A DNA stretch of 6,545 nucleotides, from positions 1 to 6,545 of the forward strand of contig DQOE01000172.1 of assembly GCA_015658765.1 (NCBI GenBank). Direction: 5' to 3'. Below are positions 1-5,836 of this stretch, piece by piece (the first letter of the stretch is position 1; every line of letters starts with the position of its first letter). This stretch comes from Verrucomicrobiota bacterium. Lineage in GTDB: Bacteria; Verrucomicrobiota; Verrucomicrobiia; Limisphaerales; UBA1096. The notes beneath the pieces are model-generated. The model was not told the origin of the DNA and made no database searches. It saw only the letters and a program-made list of their open reading frames with translations. A program made the position numbers and the translations under genes.

Positions 1-506
1 AGCAGCCGGGTCGGCGAGTCGGTCGCGCGCACTTGGCCAAGCGCGGAACGCAACGCCGACTTGGCGCTGGTCGGCGACTGGCGAACCTCCGTCACCACGC
101 CGGCGAGCAGCAACACCATGCGGTCGTTGTCGTACATCGAGTCGATGAGCTTGGCCAAGTCGGCCTTCGCCTGGCCAAGCCGGCTGGGCGAAACGTCGGT
201 CGCCTGCATCGACGCCGACACGTCGAGAATGGCGACGATGAACCGCCCGCTCTCCAGTTTGCCGGCGAAGTACGGCCGGGTCAGCGCGAACACAGCCAGA
301 GCGAGCAGGATGAGCTGAATGACCAGCAGCCAGTTGTGCCGTAGTTTTTGGAATGGCGAACTGGCCTGTGTCTCGTTGAGAAATCGCTGCCACAGGACGG
401 TGCTCGAGACCAGCCGTGCCACTCGCCGGCGCTTGAGCAGATAAAAAACAACGACGACCGGCAGCGTGGCCGCGAACGCGAGCGCCTCGGGTGTGAGAAA
501 ATTCAT
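1..506 (-). CDS. BatA/VWA-domain membrane protein, N-terminal 168 residues (partial)
   Basis: The frame runs off the left window edge, so only the amino end is visible. It starts with MNFLTPEALAFAATLPVVVV, a hydrophobic segment (about residues 6-24). A basic KRRRVARL stretch, VSSTVLWQRF, and a second membrane segment (about 60-76) ending ALTRPYF follow. This is the layout of the BatA-type aerotolerance-regulator N-terminal domain. A von Willebrand A domain comes next, with a MIDAS motif D-V-S-A-S at 95-99 and a downstream T-D-S-P-T segment at 162-166 in the position of the later metal-site residues. In this family the VWA domain faces outward, bound by the two helices, and works with DUF58 and MoxR partners in envelope maintenance or complex assembly; the exact substrate is unknown. 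The ATG (504-506) overlaps the TGA of the upstream DUF58 gene as ATGA, so translation is probably coupled. Two copies of the CTTGGCCAAG palindrome lie inside it. The family assignment is firm; the complete length and C-terminal domains cannot be seen. Confidence 0.88.
   Translation of the reverse strand, partial: MNFLTPEALAFAATLPVVVVFYLLKRRRVARLVSSTVLWQRFLNETQASSPFQKLRHNWLLVIQLILLALAVFALTRPYFAGKLESGRFIVAILDVSASMQATDVSPSRLGQAKADLAKLIDSMYDNDRMVLLLAGVVTEVRQSPTSAKSALRSALGQVRATDSPTRL
32..41. repeat. CTTGGCCAAG palindrome copy
   Basis: An exact decamer inside the BatA-like gene, read as L-G-Q in SALGQVRA. It continues as AGCGC on the + strand side; the outer bases GCGC/GCGC match apart from one mismatch beside the core. 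Confidence 0.85.
150..159. repeat. CTTGGCCAAG palindrome copy
   Basis: An exact decamer inside the BatA-like gene, read as L-A-K in ADLAKLID. Twelve bases further a partial copy, CTGGCCAAG (171-179), follows. Confidence 0.85.
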
Positions 507-1396
507 CGCCACATGCCCCCGGTTCGCATGGCCTTGAGCAGCAAGTCGTCGAGCGGCGTGTCGGAGCGCGCCAACTGGTAGCGCACGCCGCGCGCGCGGC
601 AAAACTCCTGCAGCCGCTGGCAGTAGTTATGCACCGCAGCCCGGTACGCCTTGAGGCGGTATTTGCCGAAAGTGACCTCCTGCTCGGCGCCGGTCTCGGA
701 GTCGATCACTTTCAAGTCACCGTAGGCCGTTGGCTCGAGTTCCTCCGGCGAGAGGATTTGCACGGCGTGAATCTCCGAGCCGCGATGGGCGAGCGACTTG
801 AGTCCCTCTTCGTATCCGGCCGGATCGAGAAAATCGCTGAGGACGACCGACACGCCGGGCGTGCGATGCTTCATCGCGCCGCGCCGCAACGCTTGATTGA
901 AGTCCGCCGTCCCGCTGGCCTTGAGCTTGGCCAGGTTTTCAAAAAAACGGATCGACGACTTGCGACCGCGCACGCGCCGCAGTTCGCCGGCCAAGCTCAA
1001 TTGATCATCACCCAGCGGGAACGGCTCGACGGTGACGCGGTCGAACCCGCACAGCGCCACGTAGCCAACAGCAGCGGCGACTTGGCGGGCGAAGTCGAAC
1101 TTGGGCACTTGGCCAAACGACATCGACTCGCTGGCATCGAGAAAAATGGTGACGGGAAGTTCCCGCTCCTCCTCGTAGAGTTTGAGGAAGAGGCGGTCGA
1201 GGCGGCCGTAGAGATTCCAGTCAATGCGGCGCAGGTCGTCGCCGGGAACATACGCGCGGTAGTCGGCAAACTCGACCGACTGCCCCCGCGCACCGCTGCG
1301 ACGCTCGCCCTTGGCGGTGCTCTTGGAACGGCGGCGGGCGAGCAGTTGCAACTGCTCGAGTCGTTTCAATAATTCCGGGGAAATCAACGCCGCCAT
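503..1396 (-). CDS. DUF58 family protein (VWA-like)
   Basis: This 297-residue protein has the DUF58 signature at residues 43-60 (FADYRAYVPGDDLRRIDW), followed by NLYGRLDRLFLKLYEEERE and a VWA-type strand with a metal-site motif D-A-S-E-S at 87-91 (FLDASESM). Its length is typical of the short cytosolic DUF58 proteins. No signal peptide or membrane helix is visible. Members of the family are normally encoded between a MoxR AAA+ ATPase and one or more BatA/BatB-like VWA proteins and are thought to act with them; the biochemical role is not established. The ATG at 1394-1396 has a modest GAGG ribosome-binding match just upstream and precedes the conserved SPELLKRLEQLQLLARR start of the family. 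The stop overlaps the BatA-like start by four bases. The gene directly upstream is a methyltransferase, not moxR, which is unusual for this cluster. Confidence 0.92.
   Translation of the reverse strand: MAALISPELLKRLEQLQLLARRRSKSTAKGERRSGARGQSVEFADYRAYVPGDDLRRIDWNLYGRLDRLFLKLYEEERELPVTIFLDASESMSFGQVPKFDFARQVAAAVGYVALCGFDRVTVEPFPLGDDQLSLAGELRRVRGRKSSIRFFENLAKLKASGTADFNQALRRGAMKHRTPGVSVVLSDFLDPAGYEEGLKSLAHRGSEIHAVQILSPEELEPTAYGDLKVIDSETGAEQEVTFGKYRLKAYRAAVHNYCQRLQEFCRARGVRYQLARSDTPLDDLLLKAMRTGGMWR
1109..1116. repeat. TTGGCCAA palindrome copy (8-bp)
   Basis: A shorter exact core, TTGGCCAA, in the DUF58 gene, read as F-G-Q in SMSFGQVPKF. Confidence 0.6.
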
Positions 1397-1467
1397 GACC
1401 TCGGGACCAACCAGGGCAGATGCTCACCGGCAACGGGCAAAATGGCAAGGCCAAGCGGTGGCTGGAA

Positions 1468-2025
1468 TCATGGCTTGAAGGCGAACCAGGAGGGCCACTC
1501 CTCGGACTCCGTCACATGAACATTCCAGCCATCGTGAGCAGCAAATTCCTTCACCGCCCCTTGCATACCGAACAGGCCTATTAACGATCCGTCCGCCTTG
1601 TTGTAAATGTTGCCATCCTTGACGTAATCATGCCCACAGATAATTCCTCCCGATTTGACCTTGGGAAGCCATAACTCGATGTCTTGCTTGACGGCTTCGT
1701 AGCGGTGATCTGCGTCGATGAAACAAAAATCCAGTGTGTTGTCTGGCATGGCATGTGCCGCCTGCTCGGAGGTCATCCACCATACAATGGAGTGCTCGCA
1801 AAAGGGTCGCAACCGGAGTGTGGTATTCGCATAAAGGAGGATTTGTTGATCATCTGGTCGGTTGGAGATGTCGATATATTCGCCGGCATCAAAGTGTTGC
1901 CAGGCATCAATTGAGAAAAGTGTTGAGCCTTTCCAAGTTTTTAAAATGTGTTCGGAATAGATACCCTCTTGAACACCAATCTCGGCACCGGTTACCTCCT
2001 TCTCACGGCGGTAGAGCTTGGCCAC
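1468..2025 (-). CDS. class I SAM-dependent methyltransferase (Methyltransf_24-like)
   Basis: This 185-residue protein has a Rossmann-type SAM-binding motif I at residues 13-22 (GAEIGVQEGI) and an acidic residue ending strand 2 (FSIDAW, D40). It also has the LDFCFIDADHRYEAVKQDIE block at 98-117 followed by LWLPKVKSGGIICGHDY at 118-134. That FIDADHxYE...L..GG...GHDY series is typical of the small methyltransferases found with glycan and nucleotide-sugar biosynthesis genes; the acceptor here is not predictable. The start is GTG (2023-2025), chosen because AAAGGA lies four bases upstream. The frame stays open for about 35 more codons upstream but has no ATG, GTG or TTG there. Its base composition (about 47% GC over several lines) is far below its neighbours, and it sits alone between der and the DUF58 pair, so recent horizontal acquisition is likely. 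The enzyme class is well supported, the substrate is not. Confidence 0.85.
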   Translation of the reverse strand: MAKLYRREKEVTGAEIGVQEGIYSEHILKTWKGSTLFSIDAWQHFDAGEYIDISNRPDDQQILLYANTTLRLRPFCEHSIVWWMTSEQAAHAMPDNTLDFCFIDADHRYEAVKQDIELWLPKVKSGGIICGHDYVKDGNIYNKADGSLIGLFGMQGAVKEFAAHDGWNVHVTESEEWPSWFAFKP

Positions 2026-2029
2026 AAAA

Positions 2030-2035
2030 TCCTTT
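2030..2035 (-). promoter_or_regulatory. Ribosome binding site of the methyltransferase
   Basis: AAAGGA on the minus strand, four bases before the GTG at 2023-2025. It is one of the few clear Shine-Dalgarno matches in the window and decides the GTG as start of the methyltransferase. Confidence 0.6.
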
Positions 2036-2038
2036 AAC

Positions 2039-2194
2039 TCATTCCCGAACTGATTGCAGTTGTGCGCTTGGATAGAGAAACACAGGCTTGAAACGCCCGT
2101 CTTGTTCGATGACCCACGCCATGTTCAACCCGGCAATACCCCAGCCGGAGGAGAGGCTCAACTGCCAGTCGAGCCCGAGCCAGCGCTTGGCCAA
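2039..2194 (-). pseudogene. Probable glycosyltransferase N-terminal remnant (51 codons)
   Basis: Between the der stop and the methyltransferase lies a short minus-strand frame. It contains LDWQLSLSSGWGIAGLNMAW followed by VIEQDGRFKPVFLYPSAQLQ and then a stop (TGA at 2039-2041). The S-G-W-G-I-x-G-L-N-x-A pattern near the amino end resembles the start of a group of bacterial glycosyltransferases that open with a SGWGxxGLNLAL motif. This is from memory of the family and not from a search. The only start available is TTG at 2192-2194, which lies inside the 18-base palindrome, or the internal ATG at residue 25. The frame ends after about 45 recognisable residues where a full enzyme would run to several hundred, so it is most likely the decayed or truncated head of such a gene, brought in or left with the methyltransferase. 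It could also be an expressed small protein or chance. Confidence 0.35.
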
Positions 2195-2199
2195 GCGCT
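2182..2199. repeat. Perfect 18-bp palindrome at der 3' end
   Basis: AGCGCTTGGCCAAGCGCT is its own reverse complement. Its edge supplies the last two bases of the der TAG stop (2198-2200). It could form a 7-bp stem with a GGCC loop. No T-tract follows on either strand, so it is not a standard intrinsic terminator. It is the longest member of the CTTGGCCAAG family scattered over the window. Confidence 0.9.
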
Positions 2200-3847
2200 A
2201 AACTGACTTTCGTGGCCTGTCTTTTTTGGCGGGGCGTTTTTTGGCGCGCTTGGCTCCCGGTGGCTTGGCCCCTTTTCGGATGGCTTTTTTCTTTGCATCC
2301 TTTTTGCGCTTGGTCTCGTCGCGGATTTTTTGGATTTCGCGCTTGGTGACCTTTTTGCTCGTCCTGCTTTTTACCGTCGTCTTGCGGCGGATCGGCTCGA
2401 TGCTTTTGGGGCGCGGCTTGGCCACGAGCCGGATGTGGCATCCCTCGAAGCCGAACGACTTGCGCAACACGCCGATGAGGTAGCGCGTGTAATTGTCGCT
2501 CAGCAACTCCTTGCGGTTGACGAAGAGCAGGAACGTCGGCGGTTTTGAGTTGACCTGCGTGGCGTAAAAGAGCTTGAGCCGGTGACCCTTGGAGCTGGGC
2601 GCCGGGCTGCGCTCCAGCGCCGTCTGCAGCGAGCGGTTGAGCAGGCTCGTCGGCGTGGTTTTCTGGAGCTGAGAACTGACGTAGCGAATGGCCTCGAGCA
2701 GGCGATCCAGTTGGAAACCCTCGATCGCCGACGTGAAAATCACCGGCGCGTAGTCGATGAAAAACAGGTTGGATTTCACCCACTTGCCGAACTCCTCGTA
2801 CATCAGCTCCTCCCGTTTTTTGCGGCTGAGCTTGCGGCCTCCCTGCGCGGCGGTTTTTTTGGCCTCCCGCTTGCGGGCCTTCTCCAGTCCGGCCTGGAAC
2901 AGATCCCACTTGTTGACGACGATGACGCAGGCGCAACCGGCGTCGGTGATGCGGTCGCAGATTTTTTTGTCCTGTTCGGTGACGCCCTCGGCGGCATCCA
3001 TCACCAGCACCGCCAGATCGCACCGCTCGATGGCCTTGTCGGCGCGGTTGACGCTGAAAAACTCCACCGCGTCCTTGATGCGCCGCCGCTTGCGGATGCC
3101 AGCCGTGTCGATGAGGTTGTAGCGCTGCCGCACGCCGTCGGTCTCGACCTCGAACGGCACGTCGATGGCGTCGCGCGTGGTGCCCGAGATCTCGCTGACA
3201 ATGACCCGCTCCGACCGGGTGAGCGCGTTGATGATCGACGACTTGCCGACGTTGGGCCGGCCGACAATGGCGATGTTCAGCGGCGGCTCGGCGGCGGCTT
3301 GGCTCTCTTCACCGGTTTCGTCAACCGGCTTGGCCAAGCGCTCCGGCAACCGGCTCACCGCCTGGCCAATGGGAATGTCGATGCCGCGTGCGTGCAGCGC
3401 GCTGACCGGAAAAATATGCTCAAAACCAAGCTCGGCAAACTCATCGACGCCCCGTTCGTGCGCGGCGGTGTCCACCTTGTTGACCATCACGAACACCGGC
3501 TTGCCGGCTTCGCGCAGCATCCCGGCGACCTCGAGATCCATCGGCACGACGCCCTCCTGCACGCTGACAACGAGCAAAATCACGTCCACGTCATCGAGCG
3601 CGACCTGCACCTGGGTGATGATCTCCCGGGCGAAATTGTCACCGCCCCGCTCGCCCCTGAGCAGGCCGATGCCGCCGGTGTCCACCAGCGTGAACGGATG
3701 CCCCAGCCACTCGACCTCGGCGCTGAGCCGGTCGCGCGTGACGCCGGGACGATCATGCACGATCGCAATCCGCTTGCGCGCAATACAATTGAACAGGGCC
3801 GACTTCCCGACATTGGGCCGACCGACTATGGCTACCACTCCCGGCAC
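2198..3847 (-). CDS. der: Ribosome biogenesis GTPase Der (EngA)
   Basis: Der is a tandem GTPase that acts in assembly of the 50S ribosomal subunit. Counting from the GTG at 3845-3847, the first G domain has the P-loop GRPNVGKS at 9-16, DTGG at 56-59, NKVD at 123-126 and SAL at 149-151. A short acidic linker (about 174-189) follows. The second G domain has GRPNVGKS at 196-203, DTAG at 247-250, NKWD at 312-315 and SAI at 373-375. The C-terminal KH-like domain spans about 385-480, ending GFEGCHIRLVAKPRP. At 549 residues it is longer than the usual 430-490. The surplus is a basic insertion after NKWD (about 321-346, rich in Lys/Arg) and a 60-residue Lys/Arg tail (490-549). GTG is chosen because it places PGVVAIVGRP at the normal amino end and no ATG is available in frame nearby; the ribosome-binding site is weak. 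A palindrome copy falls in the interdomain linker. It is divergent from the MFS gene. Confidence 0.96.
   Translation of the reverse strand: MPGVVAIVGRPNVGKSALFNCIARKRIAIVHDRPGVTRDRLSAEVEWLGHPFTLVDTGGIGLLRGERGGDNFAREIITQVQVALDDVDVILLVVSVQEGVVPMDLEVAGMLREAGKPVFVMVNKVDTAAHERGVDEFAELGFEHIFPVSALHARGIDIPIGQAVSRLPERLAKPVDETGEESQAAAEPPLNIAIVGRPNVGKSSIINALTRSERVIVSEISGTTRDAIDVPFEVETDGVRQRYNLIDTAGIRKRRRIKDAVEFFSVNRADKAIERCDLAVLVMDAAEGVTEQDKKICDRITDAGCACVIVVNKWDLFQAGLEKARKREAKKTAAQGGRKLSRKKREELMYEEFGKWVKSNLFFIDYAPVIFTSAIEGFQLDRLLEAIRYVSSQLQKTTPTSLLNRSLQTALERSPAPSSKGHRLKLFYATQVNSKPPTFLLFVNRKELLSDNYTRYLIGVLRKSFGFEGCHIRLVAKPRPKSIEPIRRKTTVKSRTSKKVTKREIQKIRDETKRKKDAKKKAIRKGAKPPGAKRAKKRPAKKDRPRKSV
3328..3339. 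repeat. GCTTGGCCAAGC palindrome copy in the Der interdomain linker
   Basis: A perfect 12-bp palindrome, extended on one side to AGCGCT. It encodes part of ERLAKPV between the two GTPase domains of Der, a flexible region tolerant of extra residues. Confidence 0.85.
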
Positions 3848-3940
3848 GGCGCTGTTGTACTGCGAACCCGGCGTGAGAGCGAGACGGCGGTGTTTTATGA
3901 ATCGCCAGCCGACCGGTTTCGTGAATAATGCGCACCCCGG
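3848..3940. promoter_or_regulatory. Divergent intergenic region between der and the MFS gene
   Basis: These 93 bases separate two divergent starts, so promoters for both genes should lie here or inside the opposite coding region. I see only weak AT-rich patches (TTTTAT at 3892-3897, AATAAT at 3924-3929) and no convincing paired -35/-10 boxes or operator repeats. The call rests on gene arrangement, not on a recognised promoter. Confidence 0.35.
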
Positions 3941-5197
3941 ATGAATCTTGCCGAGCGGACCAAAGTCACCTTCAAACTCGAGCAGCGCCGGGCCATCAGC
4001 AGCGGCATCCTCGAGGCGGCGGGCAGCACATTCCTTCTGCTGACCGTGGTCAAGGGCTTTGAAAATCCGGGGCTGATCGCCAAGGCGCTGGTCTCGACAG
4101 CGGCCAGCGTGGGCCTGCTGCTCACGCCGGTGGTGGTCACCGTCGTCCAGTCGCTGAAGCTGCCCTCCGCCGTCGCCGCCGGCCGGATGGCACTGCTCGG
4201 CGCGGCTCTGTTTTTCCTGATGGCCGCCGTGCCGTCGCTGCCGTTGTTCGTCGCCGGGAGCATCGTGGCGATGTCGTGCTCGACCGGTGCGATCCCGCTG
4301 CTCACGCAAATCTTCCGCGACAATTATCCCGCCGACAAACGCGGCCACTACTTCTCGCGAACGGTGTGGTTCCGTGTCATCGCCGCCGGGGCTTTCAGCT
4401 TTCTCGCTGGCTTGGCGCTCAACGAGACCGGCACCGCCGGCCAGCCGGGCCTCGGCAACTACCGCTGGCTGTTGGTGATCTTCGGGCTCGCGTTCCTGGC
4501 GTCGTGGCATTGCCTGAAACATTTCCCGTCCAAGCCGCTCAAGGGCGACGCCGGCGGCCACCCGTTCCGGGCGCTGCGCTACGCCAGGACCGACAAGCTC
4601 TTTCGCCACGCGCTGATCTGCTGGATGATCATGGGCTTCGGCAACCTGATGATGATCCCGATCCGCGTCGAGTACCTGACCAACCCGGTTTACGGACTCG
4701 AACAAAACGCGCTCACCATCGCCACGCTGATCCTGGTCATCCCGAACGTTTTCCGGTTGCTGCTCAACCCGTTTTGGGGACGGCTCTTTGACCGCATTAA
4801 TTTCTTCCTGTTGCGCGCCGTGCTGAATCTTTTTTTCGCCGTGGGCATCCTGATCTTTTTCAGCAGTGACACGTTGCTTGGCATGGCGATCGGGCAGGTT
4901 TTCTTTGGCATTGCCCACGCCGGTGGCGATATCGCCTGGGGGCTGTGGGTGACCAAGCTCGCGCCGCCGAACCGGGTCGCCGACTACATGTCGGTGCACA
5001 CGTTTTTCACGGGCGTCCGCGGCGTGCTCGCGCCAGTGATTGGCTTCAGCGTGCTGGCCTCCGGCTTGGCCATCAGCAGTCTGAGCCTGATCAGTGCCGG
5101 ACTGATTATCCTCTCGGCCATCCTGCTGATCCCGACCATCAAGCAGACGCGTGAGGAACACCCAACTCAGGCAGTGACCGAGGAACTCAGCGAGTAG
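3941..5197 (+). CDS. MFS-type transporter
   Basis: This 418-residue polytopic membrane protein has about 12 hydrophobic segments (for example about 47-70, 83-97, 101-123, 143-160, 175-192, 223-241, 257-275, 287-307, 311-329, 356-376, 380-398). A major-facilitator loop-type motif, DNYPADKRG, lies at 127-135 after the fourth helix. A second GRLFDR motif at 280-285 in the C-terminal half corresponds to the family's G-x-L-x-D-R motif A. A hydrophilic loop of about 30 residues (193-222) separates the halves. The family moves small solutes by ion-coupled exchange; nothing in the sequence tells the substrate. The ATG at 3941 gives a short cytosolic amino end, and upstream in-frame starts are absent. 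It is the only plus-strand gene, divergent from der and convergent with the DNA glycosylase, with just three bases between their stop codons and no terminator between. Confidence 0.88.
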   Translation: MNLAERTKVTFKLEQRRAISSGILEAAGSTFLLLTVVKGFENPGLIAKALVSTAASVGLLLTPVVVTVVQSLKLPSAVAAGRMALLGAALFFLMAAVPSLPLFVAGSIVAMSCSTGAIPLLTQIFRDNYPADKRGHYFSRTVWFRVIAAGAFSFLAGLALNETGTAGQPGLGNYRWLLVIFGLAFLASWHCLKHFPSKPLKGDAGGHPFRALRYARTDKLFRHALICWMIMGFGNLMMIPIRVEYLTNPVYGLEQNALTIATLILVIPNVFRLLLNPFWGRLFDRINFFLLRAVLNLFFAVGILIFFSSDTLLGMAIGQVFFGIAHAGGDIAWGLWVTKLAPPNRVADYMSVHTFFTGVRGVLAPVIGFSVLASGLAISSLSLISAGLIILSAILLIPTIKQTREEHPTQAVTEELSE

Positions 5198-5200
5198 TGA

Positions 5201-5821
5201 TTATGGCGTGGCGGTGTCGGCGGTGCGCCAGAGGTACCATGTGGCGACGGTGCGGTGCGGTGCCCAGCATTCACCGGCGACGAGCAGCTCTTTCGGCTTG
5301 GGCAACTCGGCCCAGCCCTTGGCCAAGGCGAAGCCTTTTTGGACGCCGTAATCGGTCGCGGGCAGCACGTCCTGGCGGCCCAGCCGGAAGATCAGCAGCA
5401 TCTCGACGGTCCAGCGGCCGACGCCCTTGATGGAGGTCAGCCGATCGACCAACTCGTCGTCGCTCATCCGGTTGGCCTGCCGCGAGTCGGGCACGATGCC
5501 GTCTTTCGCCGCCTGGGCGATGTTTTGGATGTAACCGGCTTTTTGGTTGGAAAGCCCGACGCCGCGCAGTTGCTCGAACGGCTCCCTCAACACCCTCTCC
5601 GGCTCGGGGAATTTTCTGCCGGGGAACAGCTCGAGGAAACGGCCAAAGATGATCGCCGCCACTTTGCCGGTGAGTTGCTGGTACACGATCGAACGAACGA
5701 GTGACGCATAAATTGTACGGCTTTTGTCCACTACCAAGTCGCAGGCACCGATACGTCGAATGACCCTGGCGAGGTCGGGGTCGACTTTTTTGATATGCCG
5801 AACGGCTTTCGCTGGGTCCAT
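5201..5821 (-). CDS. DNA-3-methyladenine glycosylase, HhH-GPD family (AlkA/Mag1-like)
   Basis: This base-excision repair glycosylase removes alkylated purines such as 3-methyladenine. Counting from ATG at 5819-5821 (206 residues), YASLVRSIVYQQLTGKVA at 38-55 is the conserved entry helix. The helix-hairpin-helix is LTSIKGVGRWTVEMLLIF at 128-145, followed by LPATDYGVQKG at 153-163, whose D157 is the expected catalytic aspartate. The W-A-P-H-R-T-V-A-T-W-Y-L-W-R segment at 186-199 closes the fold as in other members. There is no four-cysteine iron-sulfur motif, which excludes the Nth/MutY branch. It lacks the extra N-terminal domain of E. coli AlkA and so matches the short Mag1-like form. A TTG two codons upstream could be an alternative start. 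The 15-base gap to the cytochrome stop is filled by a palindrome, with no evident Shine-Dalgarno site. The gene may be co-transcribed with the cytochrome. Confidence 0.92.
   Translation of the reverse strand: MDPAKAVRHIKKVDPDLARVIRRIGACDLVVDKSRTIYASLVRSIVYQQLTGKVAAIIFGRFLELFPGRKFPEPERVLREPFEQLRGVGLSNQKAGYIQNIAQAAKDGIVPDSRQANRMSDDELVDRLTSIKGVGRWTVEMLLIFRLGRQDVLPATDYGVQKGFALAKGWAELPKPKELLVAGECWAPHRTVATWYLWRTADTATP
5317..5328. repeat. CCTTGGCCAAGG palindrome copy in the glycosylase gene
   Basis: A perfect 12-bp palindrome inside the DNA glycosylase gene, read as L-A-K in FALAKGWAEL, just after the catalytic-aspartate segment. Confidence 0.85.
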
Positions 5822-5835
5822 GGCCAAGCGCTTGG
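5821..5835. repeat. Palindrome filling the cytochrome/glycosylase gap
   Basis: TGGCCAAGCGCTTGG contains the perfect 12-bp palindrome CCAAGCGCTTGG (5824-5835) overlapping a TGGCCA. It is built from the same half-site (CCAAGCGC) as the 2182-2199 palindrome but centred on GCGC, as if cut from the same repeating unit GGCCAAGCGCTT at a different phase. It occupies almost the whole gap between the cytochrome TAA (5837-5839) and the glycosylase ATG (5819-5821). Confidence 0.8.
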
Positions 5836-5836
5836 T

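Noticed and set aside
629..1372. 247-codon plus-strand frame opposite DUF58
   Set aside because: It is antisense to a conserved DUF58 coding sequence, with composition typical of shadow frames.
2182..2199. Intrinsic terminator for der
   Set aside because: The hairpin has a good stem, but no T-run follows on either strand.
2034..3023. 329-codon minus-strand frame overlapping the der 3' half
   Set aside because: It is out of frame with Der, made of Arg/Gln/Pro-rich low-complexity sequence, and has no supporting motif.
2582..3928. 448-codon plus-strand frame opposite der
   Set aside because: It is a shadow of the der codon pattern. The minus-strand frame contains all Der motifs, while this translation shows no recognisable domain.
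3848..5161. Open minus-strand frame continuous with der, extending it to 987 codons across the MFS gene
   Set aside because: The extra part is rich in Gln, Arg, Asp, His and Gly with no domain. It is the antisense of a membrane-protein gene at high GC, and Der is complete from the GTG at 3847.
5822..5827. TTG at 5825-5827 as start of the DNA glycosylase
   Set aside because: It adds only two residues, is a rarer start codon and lies in the palindrome; the ATG at 5819-5821 fits better.
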